Notes: generated by a model not told the origin, from the sequence alone. Shown: positions 14,461 through 28,429, counted from the first letter of the stretch. The stretch: 64,000 nt of DNA from Monarcha castaneiventris obscurior (GCA_026261815.1 JAMPIT010000886.1:21930001-21994000), one strand, 5' to 3'. Translations and numbers: made by a program.

Positions 14461-15064
14461 CCTGTAAGACAAAAGCTAGCAAAAAATGTTCAAACTGAAC
14501 CACAAGCTGAAGCCTAGTTAACCAAATAAGCATTACGTTGGATTTTTATCTCTAAAACTAAAGGTATGCAAGCATCCTTCAGTAAGAGAAGAAAGATCTT
14601 CCATGTTTCATTTCATCCTCTCCTTTTCTGATTATACCCTGCTGACATCAAGTCTAAAAAAAGCCATCAATATTTTCTTATGTTTTATGGCAGATACAAA
14701 ATAACATTTTAGTTAAGCTCCTGAAAGGCATATATCAATACTTTCTACAGTCCCAAGCCTCTCCGGCTCTTCTCATGTAATAAATTTCACATGCTTCTGA
14801 TAAAACTATTGAATTTTTGCCTACCTGCTCTTCTTTAGAGAGAGGAGGAAAAGGTTGTCCCTTTAACCTTAAGACATAACGACGAGATTTTTAAACCTTT
14901 TTACACAATGCATTGCTAATATTTGTGTAGCTTATAAAGAACCCCAAAACACTTAATGCAATTAAACTAGCCGGTCATACCAGCAAAATTTGCAGTCTTG
15001 TCAGTCTTAATGAATTGAGCTGTGGATCAGTATTTGGATAATAAACATAGGGGGAAAACTGTAA
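14461..15064. other. Intergenic, no gene seen
   Basis: Unique AT-rich sequence; no feature recognised. Confidence 0.6.
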
Positions 15065-15085
15065 GGAGAAGCCTTGTGCTTCTCC
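15065..15085. repeat. 8-bp stem hairpin
   Basis: GGAGAAGC, loop CTTGT, GCTTCTCC. Lies about 90 bp before the fossil palindromic repeat. No known function. Confidence 0.75.
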
Positions 15086-15176
15086 CTGAGCCCCTGTCCC
15101 AGTAGTTGAGGGGATGTCTGTGCTGCTGTACATATCCACCTTCTGATGATCCTACATTGAGAAAGAGCCGGCCCGG

Positions 15177-15262
15177 TTCACAACTGATGTAAATCAACAT
15201 TGTTATTTTGAAAGCAGTGCAGTGATGATGACTTACACCAGCTGAGTATTTTGACAAGACTG
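15177..15262. repeat. Fossil palindromic (MITE-like) repeat
   Basis: The left arm CACAACTGATGTAAATCAAC and right arm GATGACTTACACCAGCTGAG are imperfect inverted copies sharing CTG-TGTAA-TCA. They flank a short centre that includes TTATTTTGAAAGCAGTG. This is the layout of an old amniote palindromic repeat whose arms read CAGCTGGTGTAAATCAGCAT around a TTGACTTCAATGG-type centre, as I remember it. Non-autonomous DNA-transposon origin is likely but unconfirmed. Confidence 0.55.
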
Positions 15263-15489
15263 TATTATTTGTCACACTGTCTATTCCAGTCTGGAGATCT
15301 AGCACTACACCCATCTGAATTATCCAAATAGTTTTAACACGGGATTTTTCTCCAGCTGCAATTTCATATATTTTGACTAAAATGTTTGTGGAATGTCCTT
15401 TCCAACTGAAAACTATCTGTTGGTATTTCCAACTGGAGATCACTGTGCTTCTGGGGTGAAGGAAGCCTGTATCTGTTTGAAGCAAAGCT

Positions 15490-18400
15490 GTTTGTAATCA
15501 CGTAATGTAAAGCACTAGATGTATAATCAGTGTGTGCTATATTAAAATCCTTTCAAAGCTCTGGATATTGACTGACGGGCTATCCAACAGCATGCTTATA
15601 TAGCATAAAAATTTTACAAAGCAGAAACACTAAAGTAGTGGTCATAAAGCAATCCTTTGCAAGCAGTTGTGATTAACATAGCAGATGAGCCAAAGTGAAC
15701 ATCTTTTCCTTTTTTTCTTTCATATGGCAAGAGAAAGCACAGTCTGTTTTTAAAATCCCAGTGCACAGGGAATAGAGCAACACAGAGAGGAAACTAAGAC
15801 TCTACAGTAAATTTTGATAAATAGATTATAAAAAAAGAGTGACAAACTGGTGTTTGTTGAATAGCAGATGGAAAATGTCTCTTTATAAGTACAGCTCTGC
15901 CAACCTAACAGTGATCCTGAAAATGAGATGACAAGGAAATAACCCAGATTGTAATTTTTTCCGGCACCTATTCTGAAACAAAAAGTTTTAACACTCCTCT
16001 AACTACATGGCAGGTCTTATGTTGCTGTTTGTGTATATCATACACATTGGATATATGATTATGGAAAATCAAGTGTTAGTAGTAGGAATAGATATCAGTA
16101 CATTTGTTTGGATTATTAGTTTTAAAGGAATGTATTTATAAATCTCCAAAGGCCTGTGGAGAACTTTAATCATTATGTGTGAATAAGCATTTCTGTTCTA
16201 AACTTATAAGTTTTGCATTACAAAGGTACTACCTTCACTTCAAACCCCAAAGACTGAAGTAAAATACAACAGGACAAGCCATATAGATTTGGGGACCTAA
16301 TATGGAGAATAATATAATTTTTAGTTAAACAGTAGGGAAGTTTAATATCTAAATGCCAAGGATTTTTAGTTATCTGTGTAGAACCACTTTCCTCTCTCCT
16401 TTTCAAAATGCCAAATCACCTGTAATGATCACAAGACATTTGGACTGCAGTCTTAGAAAAGCCTCCACCAGCACTGGTGCACGGGTCTGTGCAGTACCAT
16501 AACACATTTATTCCAAAGCCAATTTCAAGCAAATTGCAAGTGCCACTTCTTCTGCCTGGTTGGATTTGTGATTTAAGTCTCTCGTTTAAGTCCTAGTTAA
16601 ACCTGCAGCTCCTCCACTTGAGCTCTGGTGAACTCAGGCTCTGGTGTCTTTGTGTTTGAAAGCTGCTGAACTGTCTCTGTCTGCATGCCAGATAACTGTT
16701 GTAGGGAAGAATAAAGATATTCTACTTGCAGATACAAAGTAGGCTGATCTCTTCATGTTTTCCTCCCATACAAGCAGCATATCTGTCTTGGCAACTGTAT
16801 TTATGCTGGCTTCTGGCTGCATTGATATTTTCCCTTTGCCTGACAGGCAGGTCAGAAATTCTGCTGATGTGCACTTAGCCTAGCAATGCCTGCTTGTAGA
16901 GCCCAAAACACAGAAGCCAGGCCTGTTCTGCTCCTCTCTGCAAACCTTTCCTGGCTTGGCAACCAGATGTGACTGCTGTTTGTGTGAGCTTGCCATATCA
17001 CACTGTGATGCTGCAGCTCAGGATCACCAAACATCTGCCCCATGAGAAGCTGATAATTGCTTCCATCCCAGAGCTTGGTGGGTAACACACGTTATCACTG
17101 TCAGCCTTGATTCCCCTCTCACCTTGCACAGATACCTTTCACAAACAGTGAAATATCTCTGCAAGACCAAGTTTAACCATTAAAACACTACCAGTAAGCC
17201 AGCTTAAGATCTTGAATCAAGAAGTGCCAGAAGAGAAAACAGAATGTTGCTCCTTAGGACTTCTGTATTCTTCTCTAGAGGCGTTTGCACTAGGACTTTT
17301 TTCTCTAAATCAGAAAACAGAGTATCTAAAATGTTCTTACCTTCACCTCCAACACCCAAAACTGTATGTTATGGTTAGTCCTTACAGTTATTTCCACTAG
17401 ACTCTTGCTAAGTAAGAGTTAACGAGTATCAGTAAGACAGATACTTGTTTACCTCTTAAATTTTGCATTCACTGTATGGCCACAGAGTCTACTTCAAAAT
17501 TATCACTGAATTTTTTTTTACCATTCTATTTTTTCATTTATACACACAGAATTCTGGCAGAGTAAAAAGAAAAAAGGCAGAATTTTCCAGGGTGTCCGTG
17601 TTGAGGCATCTACAGCCTTGACTTCCCTCCATCTTTGGCTTTTTGCAAAAAGGATCTAAATTTCAGAGTAAAACTCCAGTCAATACCAAGTACAGTTTGA
17701 ATTGGCCAGTGTTTCATGTTGATCACTTGTAGCTCAAGGAATAACACAGCTGGCGACTCCCTCTAAAGTCTTAAAGTGACTTGTTCAGCATCATAAAAAA
17801 TGTTCATTGGCAGAAGAAAGATAAGGTTCAGTTCTTAACAGTGGTGTTCAGTGGTGTTAGCCGTAACTGCTTTTTTTCACGTTTTAACTAGAGTAGGAGA
17901 TGAAGTAAGAATCTTACCACACACCAGGTTCATTGACTGTACTGACCTGGGCACAGCATCCAATTGGTGCTCTGAGTTTATGGAATAAATAGGATGCTTC
18001 ATGGTGTACCTGACAAAGGAAGCAAAATAAGACTATGTGGCTAATGTGGTTCTTGTTACCTAAATCTTGACTGACACACAGAACTATTAAAATATGACTT
18101 TATTGTTCCACATTCAAAGCAAGCAATAGTTAAAGCATAACTGCTAGCTTATTTTCAAAGGATTTTAGATTATTGGATTTATGCACAGACGTCTAGCATT
18201 TAAATTGTCAAGTGGTTGCCAAAGAAGGGCTATTGACCTCTCCCAGTATTAGTCCTTAGAAAGGAATTAGACACAAACTTCATCTAAGAGTTTCACCCAC
18301 AGCTGCTGACAGGGGAAGAGATTGAGACCCAGTATTGGGCTTAGTTTCCAGGACATGAACTGCAGGAATAAGCTCCTGTGAAACTAGCCTCTTGGCCATG

Positions 18401-21400
18401 CCTTTATACCCCTGCTCCTTCCACATTGCAATCTCCTCTGTCTTCCATCTGCTGTTCTGAGCCCACAGCAGCTGCAGAGAAATCATTGCTTGTCGTTTGT
18501 GCTCGGGTCAGAAGCAGGTGTCAGTGCTTATAGCCTGGGTGGCTCTTCTGGCACAGAAGGCATGAAGGGGGTGTGGGATGCAGGTTACACTTTGCTCAGT
18601 GAGCAGAAACCAAACCAAGTGGCTGTTCTGGAAGCATGCACTTCATAATCCTGTTTTGCTTGTGTCCCAGAGGTGAAAAACAGTATTTCCATTGTAATTG
18701 TAGGGTCTAATATGATGTACAAGGATGGCATAGTAAAGCTTTCACAATTAAATTCCTACATCTCATGTATAGAGTCTGCGACTGTTTCTTAGTCAGCTTT
18801 GAGGAACCTGGTCTTAAAATCCTCTTGCTTCCACTTTCCCACTATGGTGCTGCTGTACTGTAGGATTTAAAATCTCTTCTTTTAGCTTGACCAACTGCAA
18901 TGATTTGGGTAAATAATAATTTTAAAAAAATCTTATGTTTCATGAAAAATAATTTAATTTCACTTATATGCTGCCATTTTAAACATCTAAAGTGTTATGC
19001 TGTTGATGAGTTAGTTATTTTCTGTTATATGTTGTAATACCGTCAATGTCACCAATGTAAATCAGTTAATCAAATTTTTTAAAATTGCATTCCTATTACA
19101 GGATTTATTGTATCCAAGAATAAAGATAGGCTTTGCATGAGAAAACATCTGTCCAACATTCATTTGTAGCTTGAAAACAGGAAACTCTAGCAGAGCTATG
19201 GCTTACTCAACTTTTTCTGCTTTGGCTGTCTCAAGGAAAGTACTCCTCTTATGCTCTTATGGCATCACTCAATCTAAAAATAGTAGCCTGTTACCTAGTC
19301 ATAGCCAGTAATGATCCTCTGTGAGCACTAACCTTGCTTTTCAGGGCAAGTGCGGACTTGGCCACAGCCCAGTATGTTAATAGTAGCACCACTGTTTAAA
19401 CTGGGGGAGGAAATCTGTTTGTTGAGTGCCTGTGATTGACATAGCCCTTAGTTTAGTAGCCATTGAGTTCAAGGAGCCTCCTGCATGTTGAAAAAGTCAA
19501 AAAGGGGGAAATAAAACCATTTGCTATATGGCTGTCTTCTACTAATAAATTCCTGGATACTGGAATCACTGCTGGCAGGTCAGTGTGCATCTTGTTTGCA
19601 GACGTGCAGTTAGTCCATTCTTCCACATGGTAGGTGATGTTCTGTGTACTTTGCAGATCACAGTGTAAAAATTTAATGGGCAGATTCTGAGAAAGTGTGA
19701 GTGTTTTTAGGAGAGACATATATCAATGTTCTTGGGTGTTTTTTAATTCCTCCAAACAGAATTTGGAGATACCTATCAGTTACCTTTTTCTAAAGACAGA
19801 TAGCAGTTACCCAGTATGGTTGTAAAAAAGGCAATGGCTCATTAACCAAGTTTTCAGCACTTTTCTATAGAATTATAAGACATGGGTTACCTCTAGCAGG
19901 TGTTCAGGATATACATTCAGAAATCCATCTTCTGCAATGGGTAACAGCTGGTACAGCTGCCTTATATCAATCTTGTGGTAAGCCTGACAGAAATCAAACT
20001 CAGAAATTGAAGAAGAGGGATTTTGCTGCAAGGCACAAGTGCATGCAGTTCATTTAATTATTTCAGGAAGTCGTGTATACTTTGCTCATTTCAGACCAAA
20101 ATGCATAATGTTTATATCTTTCAAATACTTTTTGTGCAATTAATTACAAACTGTTTTTGGCTTGCCTGGGTATCTGCAGGGTATGGAGAAAGGAAGGGTA
20201 TGGTTGATCTTTTCTGAGGCAATTAATTTCCTTCCAATAAATCTTAAAGAATGTTATGGGATGATTTTTGTAGTAGGCCTTTTGTTATAGGAAGCTCTAC
20301 AGGAGGGTTCTCTGTGCAGCTCTTTATTTGTTATGTATGTGAGAACATTTGAGACTCTAAGTGGACCTATAATTGTGCAGGTGGCACCCAGCTGTCTTTC
20401 TCTCCTATCACACCGGAAGGTTTAATCTCTTCATTCTTGTAGAACCAGACTGCTTGGGAGGCTAAAAGGCAAGTTGGACCAACCTCAACTGAGATAAAGT
20501 GGAATTTGTGTGGATGTGGCGATGTTCCTGATGATGATTGCTGACAGCTCAAATGTTCTGTCTGTTCTAAAGAAGTATGACCACATTTTTATTTTCATCT
20601 GGCAAAGCCAGTATGTTATTCTGGCTTTCTGTACGTCTTTCAGTATTATCAACTTCCTTGCCCAGGACACTGAAAGAAAATTAGAACGCTGGTACCTCAA
20701 ACTGCAGACTGTGATAGCCTGTGATCTCATGGCAGGCTTCTCATTCTATTCTAAAGTCTTGCAGAAGAGAGCATCCAGGGAAACCTAAAAGCCAAATAGG
20801 TAGTGGCTACCATTTTCTAAATCATCTAGATGAAAAGGGAAACCTAAATGAAAAGTGAACCCATCACCTAAATGAAAAGTAAAATATTTGGAATACATAA
20901 GACCTTAGTAAGCTCCATCCATATTGCAGTGAGGAAGGCTGAAAACTGCATGACAAATCATTAAATATATCTCAGTTCTCAGACTGACTCTTATTTGGGA
21001 CATGTAGTCAATTTTGAGCAAGTAAAACTCAGACTTAACCTCTACTGTAGTCTGTGAATTCAGAAAAGCTAGTCTGCCCATAGGCTTTTATTGGTGCAAG
21101 CATATGTAGAGCCATAAGCAATGTGTTTATATATTAAAAATTAAGAAAGGAATTGCTAGGCTTCAAGGAAAAGCATGACAGAACAAGAAGCCCTTTTCCT
21201 GCCTGGCACGTTCCTCCATTGTAAATAATCGGTTGATGATATGTGCAACAAAGAAAGAATCACTGCATGAAAAACTGCAGCCTCCCCCAGTTATTGCTTT
21301 CCTCACACTTCCTGCCAGAACAAGGGAATAAAAGCTTTCAATTTGATGTTGATGTTATTTCCTTGAATGGTTTTGTTAAAGTGCTGAACGTACAGTTTGT

Positions 21401-24400
21401 TTGCTAGCAACCTTTGGATTTACGAGTTGCCAGTCCTGGAGATGTTACTGTTTGTCATGCATTTTCCTCCTGATTTCCCTTCTTTATCCTCCTGCCTTCA
21501 AACCTTTTTAAAGTCTTTCCACTGCTGATACTCACTCTGATGCTAACTGGTAGTAATAGAGGGCTGTGCAGCTGTGGCACTGTAGCTTCTCTGGATAATG
21601 CTGACCGCAGACTTAGCAGCATGTGCCAGCTCAGCACATCTTGATAACTCATAATCCCTACCATAGGTTTTTATAGTTTGTCTGGTCTTCTGTAAATCTC
21701 TAACTCACTGTCATCGACAGAGCTCTTGACCTGATTCATAGGCACCAGGAATTAAGCTCCTGTCACACTCTGTTAGGGGATGACACCATTTACGCTGTGA
21801 TATTATACAAACAGAAATAGATGCTCTTGAATATATTGAAGCATATAACAGCGTCAAAGGTCATGTTATTATTTTGAATCTTGTTAATTAAGCAAAGTAA
21901 CTAGAAAGAAGGAGAAAAAAAAATCTACAAAAAGAACAAAAACTAAACCTGTGTACTAGCCAGCACATTGAAGTACAGGCAGGTTATCTGATCTTTTCTA
22001 CTAACACATCTGTAATTTGGGATAATCTTGTGCGTAATAAGAAAAGTATGTATGTTACTAAAAAGAAATAGTCTGTGGGGTTTTTTCCCCGTCTCACTGT
22101 GAATGGGTAAGATAGTCCTCAGTCTTATTGCAGTTTACATTGTTTCTCAGCTATGGAAAGATTCTGTCCCTCTAAGGAAAAAGGACCTCAAAAGTGTTAA
22201 AAAAAAGAAAGAAAGAAATTAAATCAAATCACTTTTGGCATTTTGATGCAGCAGAAATTATATAGGTTGTGCTGTAAAAAAGGAGCCCAGTCCAATTCTG
22301 TCTAGTTCCTCATTAAAGATTAATTTGTCTAGTAATGAGGACCCTGGACAGGGTACCAAAATACTGGAGTTTTATTCTAGATCAGATCCTGGCTTTTCAT
22401 GAGACTTTTGTACTGAGGCTTCAGTTCCTTGTACTTTTGATTTCTACTGCATTATTTCTAAGTTTGGCCCATTCTTAGTGTAAGGTCCCAGGAGACTGCT
22501 CGGTGCAGCTGGCTAGTGGAATCTCTGATTCCAGGTGGAGGAGCAGGATACTGTAATAAAGCAAGCTTGATCCTTGGTGGCTCTAAATAAGACAAAATGA
22601 TGAAATTGCTTTGAAAAAAAATGTTTTTAAATGGATGACTTAAATTTTATTTGGTCATTCAAACATTTTGCCTTTGTTACCGGAACAAATATAGATGTTT
22701 TTAATGGAGAAAGTAAAGTGATTTTGATTATTATACATGATATAATAAGAAATTGATCTTCATGGAAATTTTTATGTATTTTTACTTCTCAGATTTGGCA
22801 GCATGGAATAGTTTGATGATTAGTAGATTCCTTGATTTCATAAGGCTAACTAAATATTGCTTGGTATAAAAACATGATTCAATGAAAGAAGCCTTGTTTG
22901 AGTGAGTACAAGTTTCTTTTTGAGAATTATGCCTTCTCCTATTTTGCATTTTTTGGTAAATGGTGATGAAACTGTTCCTCTAGCTGTATTTTCCTGAAAA
23001 AATGTCTGACTGACCCACTTAATACAAGAAAACGTAAATGGTCAGAAATGTATTATTATTATTTCAGACAGCTCCCAGTCCCCCTAACTCAGTCAGTTTC
23101 ATGATCAGATTTCAAAATTGTGAAAATCTCATGAGTAACAAAGTAATCACAGAGGAACAGAATAATATTGTATTCATAAGAGAGGAGACCACACAAAGAC
23201 CAGGTTACCTCTGCTGCAGGTAACTCTTGGCTATATCAGTAGCTGTCCTCTGAAAGCTGGTTTGTGAAGCAAGTTAGTTATTCCAGCTCACGTGCAGAGG
23301 AGGTGGCAGAGAAGGGAGCAAATACCTTACGATACATCCATTCTCCTTCAGCAAGTTCAGCGCAGTTAGTAAGGAATGAATGGGCCCACACCAGCTCCTT
23401 GGAGGACTTTTTCTCTTTTGTTGGTGATAGAAGGGCACTGGCACACAGAATAGTGAGCACTGTGTCTTCCCCTGTCTATTGTGTTGTCAGTCTGGGATTT
23501 CAGTTCCTACAGATGAGGATTCAGCTTCTTTCAGTCATGTTAAGTTCACTTGAGAAGGTTTGTTTTGTCCCTTGAATTGTAGAGGTACATATTGTCATTA
23601 AAATAACATTATTGAGAATTTGGCCCCATTTGACCTCATAGACATATTTTTCCTCTAGTAGTGTCAAGAAATATAGTGTTTTAATTTGTCATAGATATGG
23701 CTTGACAATATCTACAAAATCGAAACTCTCAAGAGCATAATTCAGTATTCTAATTCAGTGACTTCTCTGTGGTGTGGTACAGAGGATCTACAGAACTTCC
23801 ATCTAGATCTCTAAGGCACATTGGTGCCAATTGATTGTGCTAAGGAGACACGGCAGGAAAGACAGCCACTCCTCTGGCATGCACTTCTTGCCTTAGGATA
23901 CAGCAAACCTGTGTGTGAACTCTCTAGAGCTCTGACTGCACTGATCAGAAAGGAGAGCAGTTCCTCACCCCCAAGCTGTGCTGAACTTGCTACAGGTTGC
24001 TTATTCCAGGGCAGTCAGGGGTAAGGTAACTGCTGCAAGGCTACCCTTGCCTGGATCCTAGAGTGGCCATGGGTACTGTTTCATGTCTTGGTAACAAAAT
24101 CCCCCCAGATGGGGGGCCTCCAGCACTGACCAGTGCAGGATTTCTAACATACCTTCACAGGAGGGTAAATACCTGTTTCTCTTGAAATCTACTAATACAG
24201 ACTCTGTCTCAACTTGGGTCTTTTGAGTCCCTCGCAGGAATGACCAACCCATTGGGACAGAATGGGACAAAGATTTAGAGAGTTTGTAGCCTGTTGCACC
24301 CACAAGCCCTAACCATTTTAGCTGTAACACAGACAACGGTTAGATTGATAGATACTGATTTCTTCAATAGAAAATTTCTATGGACTACTTGTTAGCCTGA

Positions 24401-25844
24401 TGCATGTCAGCTGGCTAAGTGCTAAAGCTCTGTCACTATTTTGGCAACATCATTGCACGTTTTATCTTTATTGTATACAAATTAATGAAAATTATATAGA
24501 CTCAAGGAGGCAATAATCAGATCAGTTCTCTTCTGTATTAGAGAAACTACCCAACAATGATTTTTTCCAAATTCCAGTGTGTTTTCCTGTGCTTTATAAT
24601 TTGATATTTCAGTGCACTGTCACTTGAAATTAATTGCAACTAATTAAAAGTGATCCAGTTAGGACAATTGGACAATAGTGCCCTAGAGATTGCTTCATTC
24701 CCAGAGGTTTTAGTGACTTGCTGCTGCACTGGTTCAAGTCTTCAGAAGGGTGCTATACATCATAATGTCATTTTACATTGTTATTTCTCTGAAAGCAGCA
24801 ATTTAAAAGAGTCTCCAGTGAACCTTGAGCAACTTTGCACTAAAAAGAAAAATGTTACTATTCAAGATCTGTAAAATATAAAATATAGATTCAAAGAAAT
24901 CACTTGACATGAATAGTAGTATTAAATTTGTGCCATTATTTGCATGTAATATATAATGTTGTAGTAAAAGGCTAACAAAGCATTTAGGCTGCTCCAGGGC
25001 TCATTGATTTTTCTGCACCTTTGTTCAAACTAGGTCAAAACTAATGTTGGTCTTATTTATCACACATATTTTTCTCATGTTTGAGACTTCTGTCCTTAAG
25101 TGATGTAATACAGTTTAAGCCCACAATGTATTGTGGCCTACAACACATATTTAGAGAAAAGCAATATTCTTGTTTTGGTTTAGATTACCCTAACCAAGCA
25201 GCTGGCTAATGTGACCTAAACTTTGGGATATACAGAGGCCCTATTTTTTAGTAACTTGGGTGAACTGAGGGCTTAATGGAATAAGGCTTGCTTTCACGTT
25301 AGGGTGAAGGCCAGTCATTTAAAGAATTATGAAAATCAACCTTGTAACCAGTGCACATGTGTTAACACAGTTAAACAGCGCATTTGATATTCTGCCTCAC
25401 CACTATAAGCAGAAACATAGAGCCTACTAAAATTAGATTTTGTCTCAAGTCCCAAAGCAACAAATCTTCCTGCCTGTGCAACCCATACTTAGCAAACTTT
25501 ATTCTGTGAAGAAATAGAGATGCAGAATTGGGACCAGAATAGTTCTCAAAGAGGAAAAACATAAGCTAGAGGCTATTTTTAGACAATGATGAGGCTTTCA
25601 AACAAACTGTATATTGTCCTGACATTTCACATCATTTCTCCACTGTGAAACATGTTCTATCATAGCAACCAGCCCATTTGTTATAGTGTGTGATCCTTCC
25701 TCCCACTACAGCACATCTGGAACATCATCTCCTCTCAACATATTTTGTTTTTCTTAATTCATCTGATTTCTGAACAGGACCATCAGTCAGTCTTTGAATA
25801 GGTTTGATTCAACACTGTGTTATTTCATTTCTACACAGCCATAA
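15490..25844. other. Intergenic AT-rich sequence, no gene supported
   Basis: Ten kilobases without a convincing gene. Frames are at most about 103 codons and resemble nothing I know. A short direct repeat CCTAAATGAAAAGT occurs twice near 20843 and 20867, and a GAAA microsatellite lies near 22205. The 20.4-20.8 kb stretch is slightly GC-richer. No other structure was noticed. Confidence 0.6.
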
Positions 25845-25916
25845 TAGCACAAAAATCAATGGAGTTGTACTGACATACAAATTGAGTAATGTATTGGCAG
25901 ATCAGACCTATTGAAT
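25845..25916 (+). repeat. Probable fossil palindromic (MITE-like) repeat fragment
   Basis: AAAATCAATGGAGTTGTACTG, then GAGTAATG and GGCAGATCAGACC, follows the pattern I remember from an abundant old amniote repeat. That repeat has the wording TCAATGGAGTTACACTGATTTACACC...GATCTGGCCC and is common in bird, turtle and crocodile sequence. The copy is heavily decayed. Identification is from memory of wording, not a search. Confidence 0.35.
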
Positions 25917-26191
25917 CTATTTTGCTCGCAAGACCATTAAACTTGGTTTAAAAAAAAACTGCAGCAGTGAGAAAAGCAGTAGTTTAGTTTTGTGCATAAA
26001 ACTCATCCTGTGCTCTAATACTTGGGCTCATATTAATGGGAAAATAAGTGGATTCTTCACTTTCTTATCAAGAAACTATTGAGGAAAGTTATGTTTTAAA
26101 ATGTGTGTATTTCTTTGTACAACAGTAATCTCTGTCTCTTCTACAGACTGGGAACTGATGACATTCACCTATATTAATGGATAAACTACAG

Positions 26192-26231
26192 AACAAAAAA
26201 ACCCCAAAAAAACAAAAAAAAAAAAAAACCC
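26192..26231 (+). repeat. A-rich tract with C4 interruptions
   Basis: An A-run with CCCC and single C interruptions. No retroposon body is recognised upstream. Confidence 0.8.
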
Positions 26232-26910
26232 ACCCAGAGACAAAATGCTAGTTCCACTACATTCAGTTGGAGTTTTATATCCAACTTTGCTGGAATTAGG
26301 AATTTATCCTAGAGATCTCCTTTATTTATTCCAACTCAGTCACACTGAACAGCATACAAAAGTACATGCTTCCTTGCAAGTGTGGCATTATTATCTTCTT
26401 CATTAAATCGACACAAACCTCTCAGCATTTCTCTGGGACTATCCCAATATTCTCTTGCTAAACGCAAAGTGAGATTAAGCAGACTTGCAGCGTGTTCTGT
26501 GCATGCTGAAACTCAGGCTTTGGCAGGCTTCAAGAGAGAGGGGTTCCAGAGAGAGTCAGTAGGAATGTTTTGTCCATCAAGATGTTTGAATTGGACAATA
26601 AAAGCCCTCCAGGCAGTTGTAAGTTATAACCACTAGAAGATACCAAAAAAAGAGGCAGTCTCAGAGATAACTGAATCCAAGACAATGCACTTTGGTTGGA
26701 AGATAACTCATGTCACTGCTGCTGCAGTTGGTTTTTAAAAAGTAATCTTTTTCTATTCAAGGCAGGGAAGAAAATACTAAAACACAAGAATGACTGGGTG
26801 AAACTTAAAGAAGCCTCACATGCATTAACCTTTATTTTGTTGGTAGACAGATACAGTTTTTTTTCTCAGAGTGCTGGTAACCGATCACAGAGATAAAGCG
26901 GGATTGAGTG

Positions 26911-26998
26911 CTCTCTCTCTGCTTCTCTCTCCCCCTGTCCTCCTTGTCCACTACTCCCCCTCCCCCTTTCTTTCTTCCCCCCACCTCTCTCTCTCTCT
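26911..26998 (+). repeat. Pyrimidine-rich (CT)n tract
   Basis: About 88 nt of nearly pure C and T on the plus strand, with (CT)n at both ends and C-runs in the middle. Such tracts can adopt triplex structures and are length-variable. Confidence 0.85.
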
Positions 26999-27929
26999 GT
27001 AAGTTTTGAACCTGATTCAGGCTGTGGTCTCACGTTTGCTGCAGAAATTACTTTACTAGCTTAAGACAAAACTCCTGCTGGTTTAACCTCTTCCCTTGCC
27101 AAAGGTTATTGGCCCCAGAGCACTGCAAATTTAAGTGGATTACTTCAAGCAATCTTCTATGGTAGGCTGAACTGCCTTGGCTAACTTTGCAGTGAAATGG
27201 GTGAGGATCCCTCATCTGCCCCACTCTGCTTGCTTTGCAGGATGCTGTGGAGAGGTAGTGGCCCAGCCATCTCTGCTGTGAATTCCTGAATGCATCTTCA
27301 GTATGATCCTAAGGAAAATTTAAAAATTTTTAAGTGTAGTTTGTGCTATATCTTCCTTACTAAGGTCTCTTTGTGACACTGTTCTTCCATACCCGTCCTG
27401 AAAGAACAGATCAGGGTCTCCAAGGTTTTAACCCACTCTGTCTGGCTGTCTCTGATGGAAGACAGTGGGGCAAAAAGCCCTGACAGATTAAATCTCTCAG
27501 ACCCATCTCCCATTTACTGAACTTAAGGGTTGTTTAGCTAAATAAAGATAGTATGTCTTGATCTCTATTAAAGAACTGTCTTACGGTATTTCAAACCACT
27601 AAAATAATTTTACAAAATTACATATACTACATATTCCAGTGTAGAGACAGACACACGGGGAATCTGGATAGTTAGCACATAAGAGACATTTCTGTAACTT
27701 AAATTAATAAAAATAATAGCAAAATGGTATCACAAAGTCTTGTTCTTTCAACTTCTCAGTGTAAACTTTCTGGGTTTGTGTTCTGGCTAAACCAGTAAAC
27801 AGAAATCTGGTTTTTGCAAACATTTTAAGGGCTCTATTCCATGGCCTACAACACCTGGTGTATCTCAACTCTTGGCGTAATTTAAACAAACAGGCCATGT
27901 AACACATCTCTCTCTCAGTCAAATAAAGC
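26999..27929. other. Intergenic, no gene seen
   Basis: Unique AT-rich sequence; no feature recognised. Confidence 0.6.
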
Positions 27930-28290
27930 AGACTTGGTGTGCTGCCAATTCCGATCTCATTTATTTGCTAACCCTGGGTTTTATTTATTCCCTGAATCAT
28001 CAAACACATTGCAGAGAGTGACAGGAGCAGACAATATTACATCTAATAGCTATATAATAATGTAAATAAAATCTGGTAAATCATCAGGTACATTATTTGC
28101 CTGGTTTTAACTGCCCCACTTAATTTTGTGCACTTGAACAAAAAGTATAGTAAATGAAAAAGCTTTTTTGCACTGAGCAAAGTTAGAAAGAATATACCCA
28201 TTGGATACTGATGCCCTGTTATTTAGATTAAGTGAAAAATACCTTTAATAAAAAAATACACCTGGATGTAATACAAAATTTCCTGCAAAA
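27930..28290. promoter_or_regulatory. Possible enhancer-like AT-rich patch
   Basis: Unique sequence with TTTATTTGC, AATCATCAAACAC, AGTGACAGG, TATAATAATGTAAATAAAATC and CTTAATTTTG motifs and no repeats or frames. Weakly supported and listed because its texture resembles the 34-38 kb block. Confidence 0.2.
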
Positions 28291-28402
28291 TTTGCTCATT
28301 ATCGTCTGTGGCAAAATCTCTTCAGTGACTCTGGGATCAGCCCAGTACTGCCTAGCTGTGGGATACAGTCCTGTAAACAGTAACGGATGTGAGGCTCTGT
28401 GA

Positions 28403-28426
28403 AACACTGGAATGCTTTCCAGTGTT
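28403..28426. repeat. Perfect 10-bp stem hairpin
   Basis: AACACTGGAA, loop TGCT, TTCCAGTGTT. Pairing does not extend beyond the ten base pairs. No terminator-like or microRNA-length extension is present. It may be the remnant of a palindromic repeat. Confidence 0.85.
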
Positions 28427-28429
28427 GAG

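Noticed and set aside
15027..15485. 152-codon minus-strand frame
   Set aside because: It runs straight through a fossil palindromic repeat and a hairpin and resembles no protein, so it is most likely chance.
20510..20788. 92-codon plus-strand frame with hydrophobic stretches
   Set aside because: Non-ATG start and no recognisable family. A short antisense frame overlaps it.
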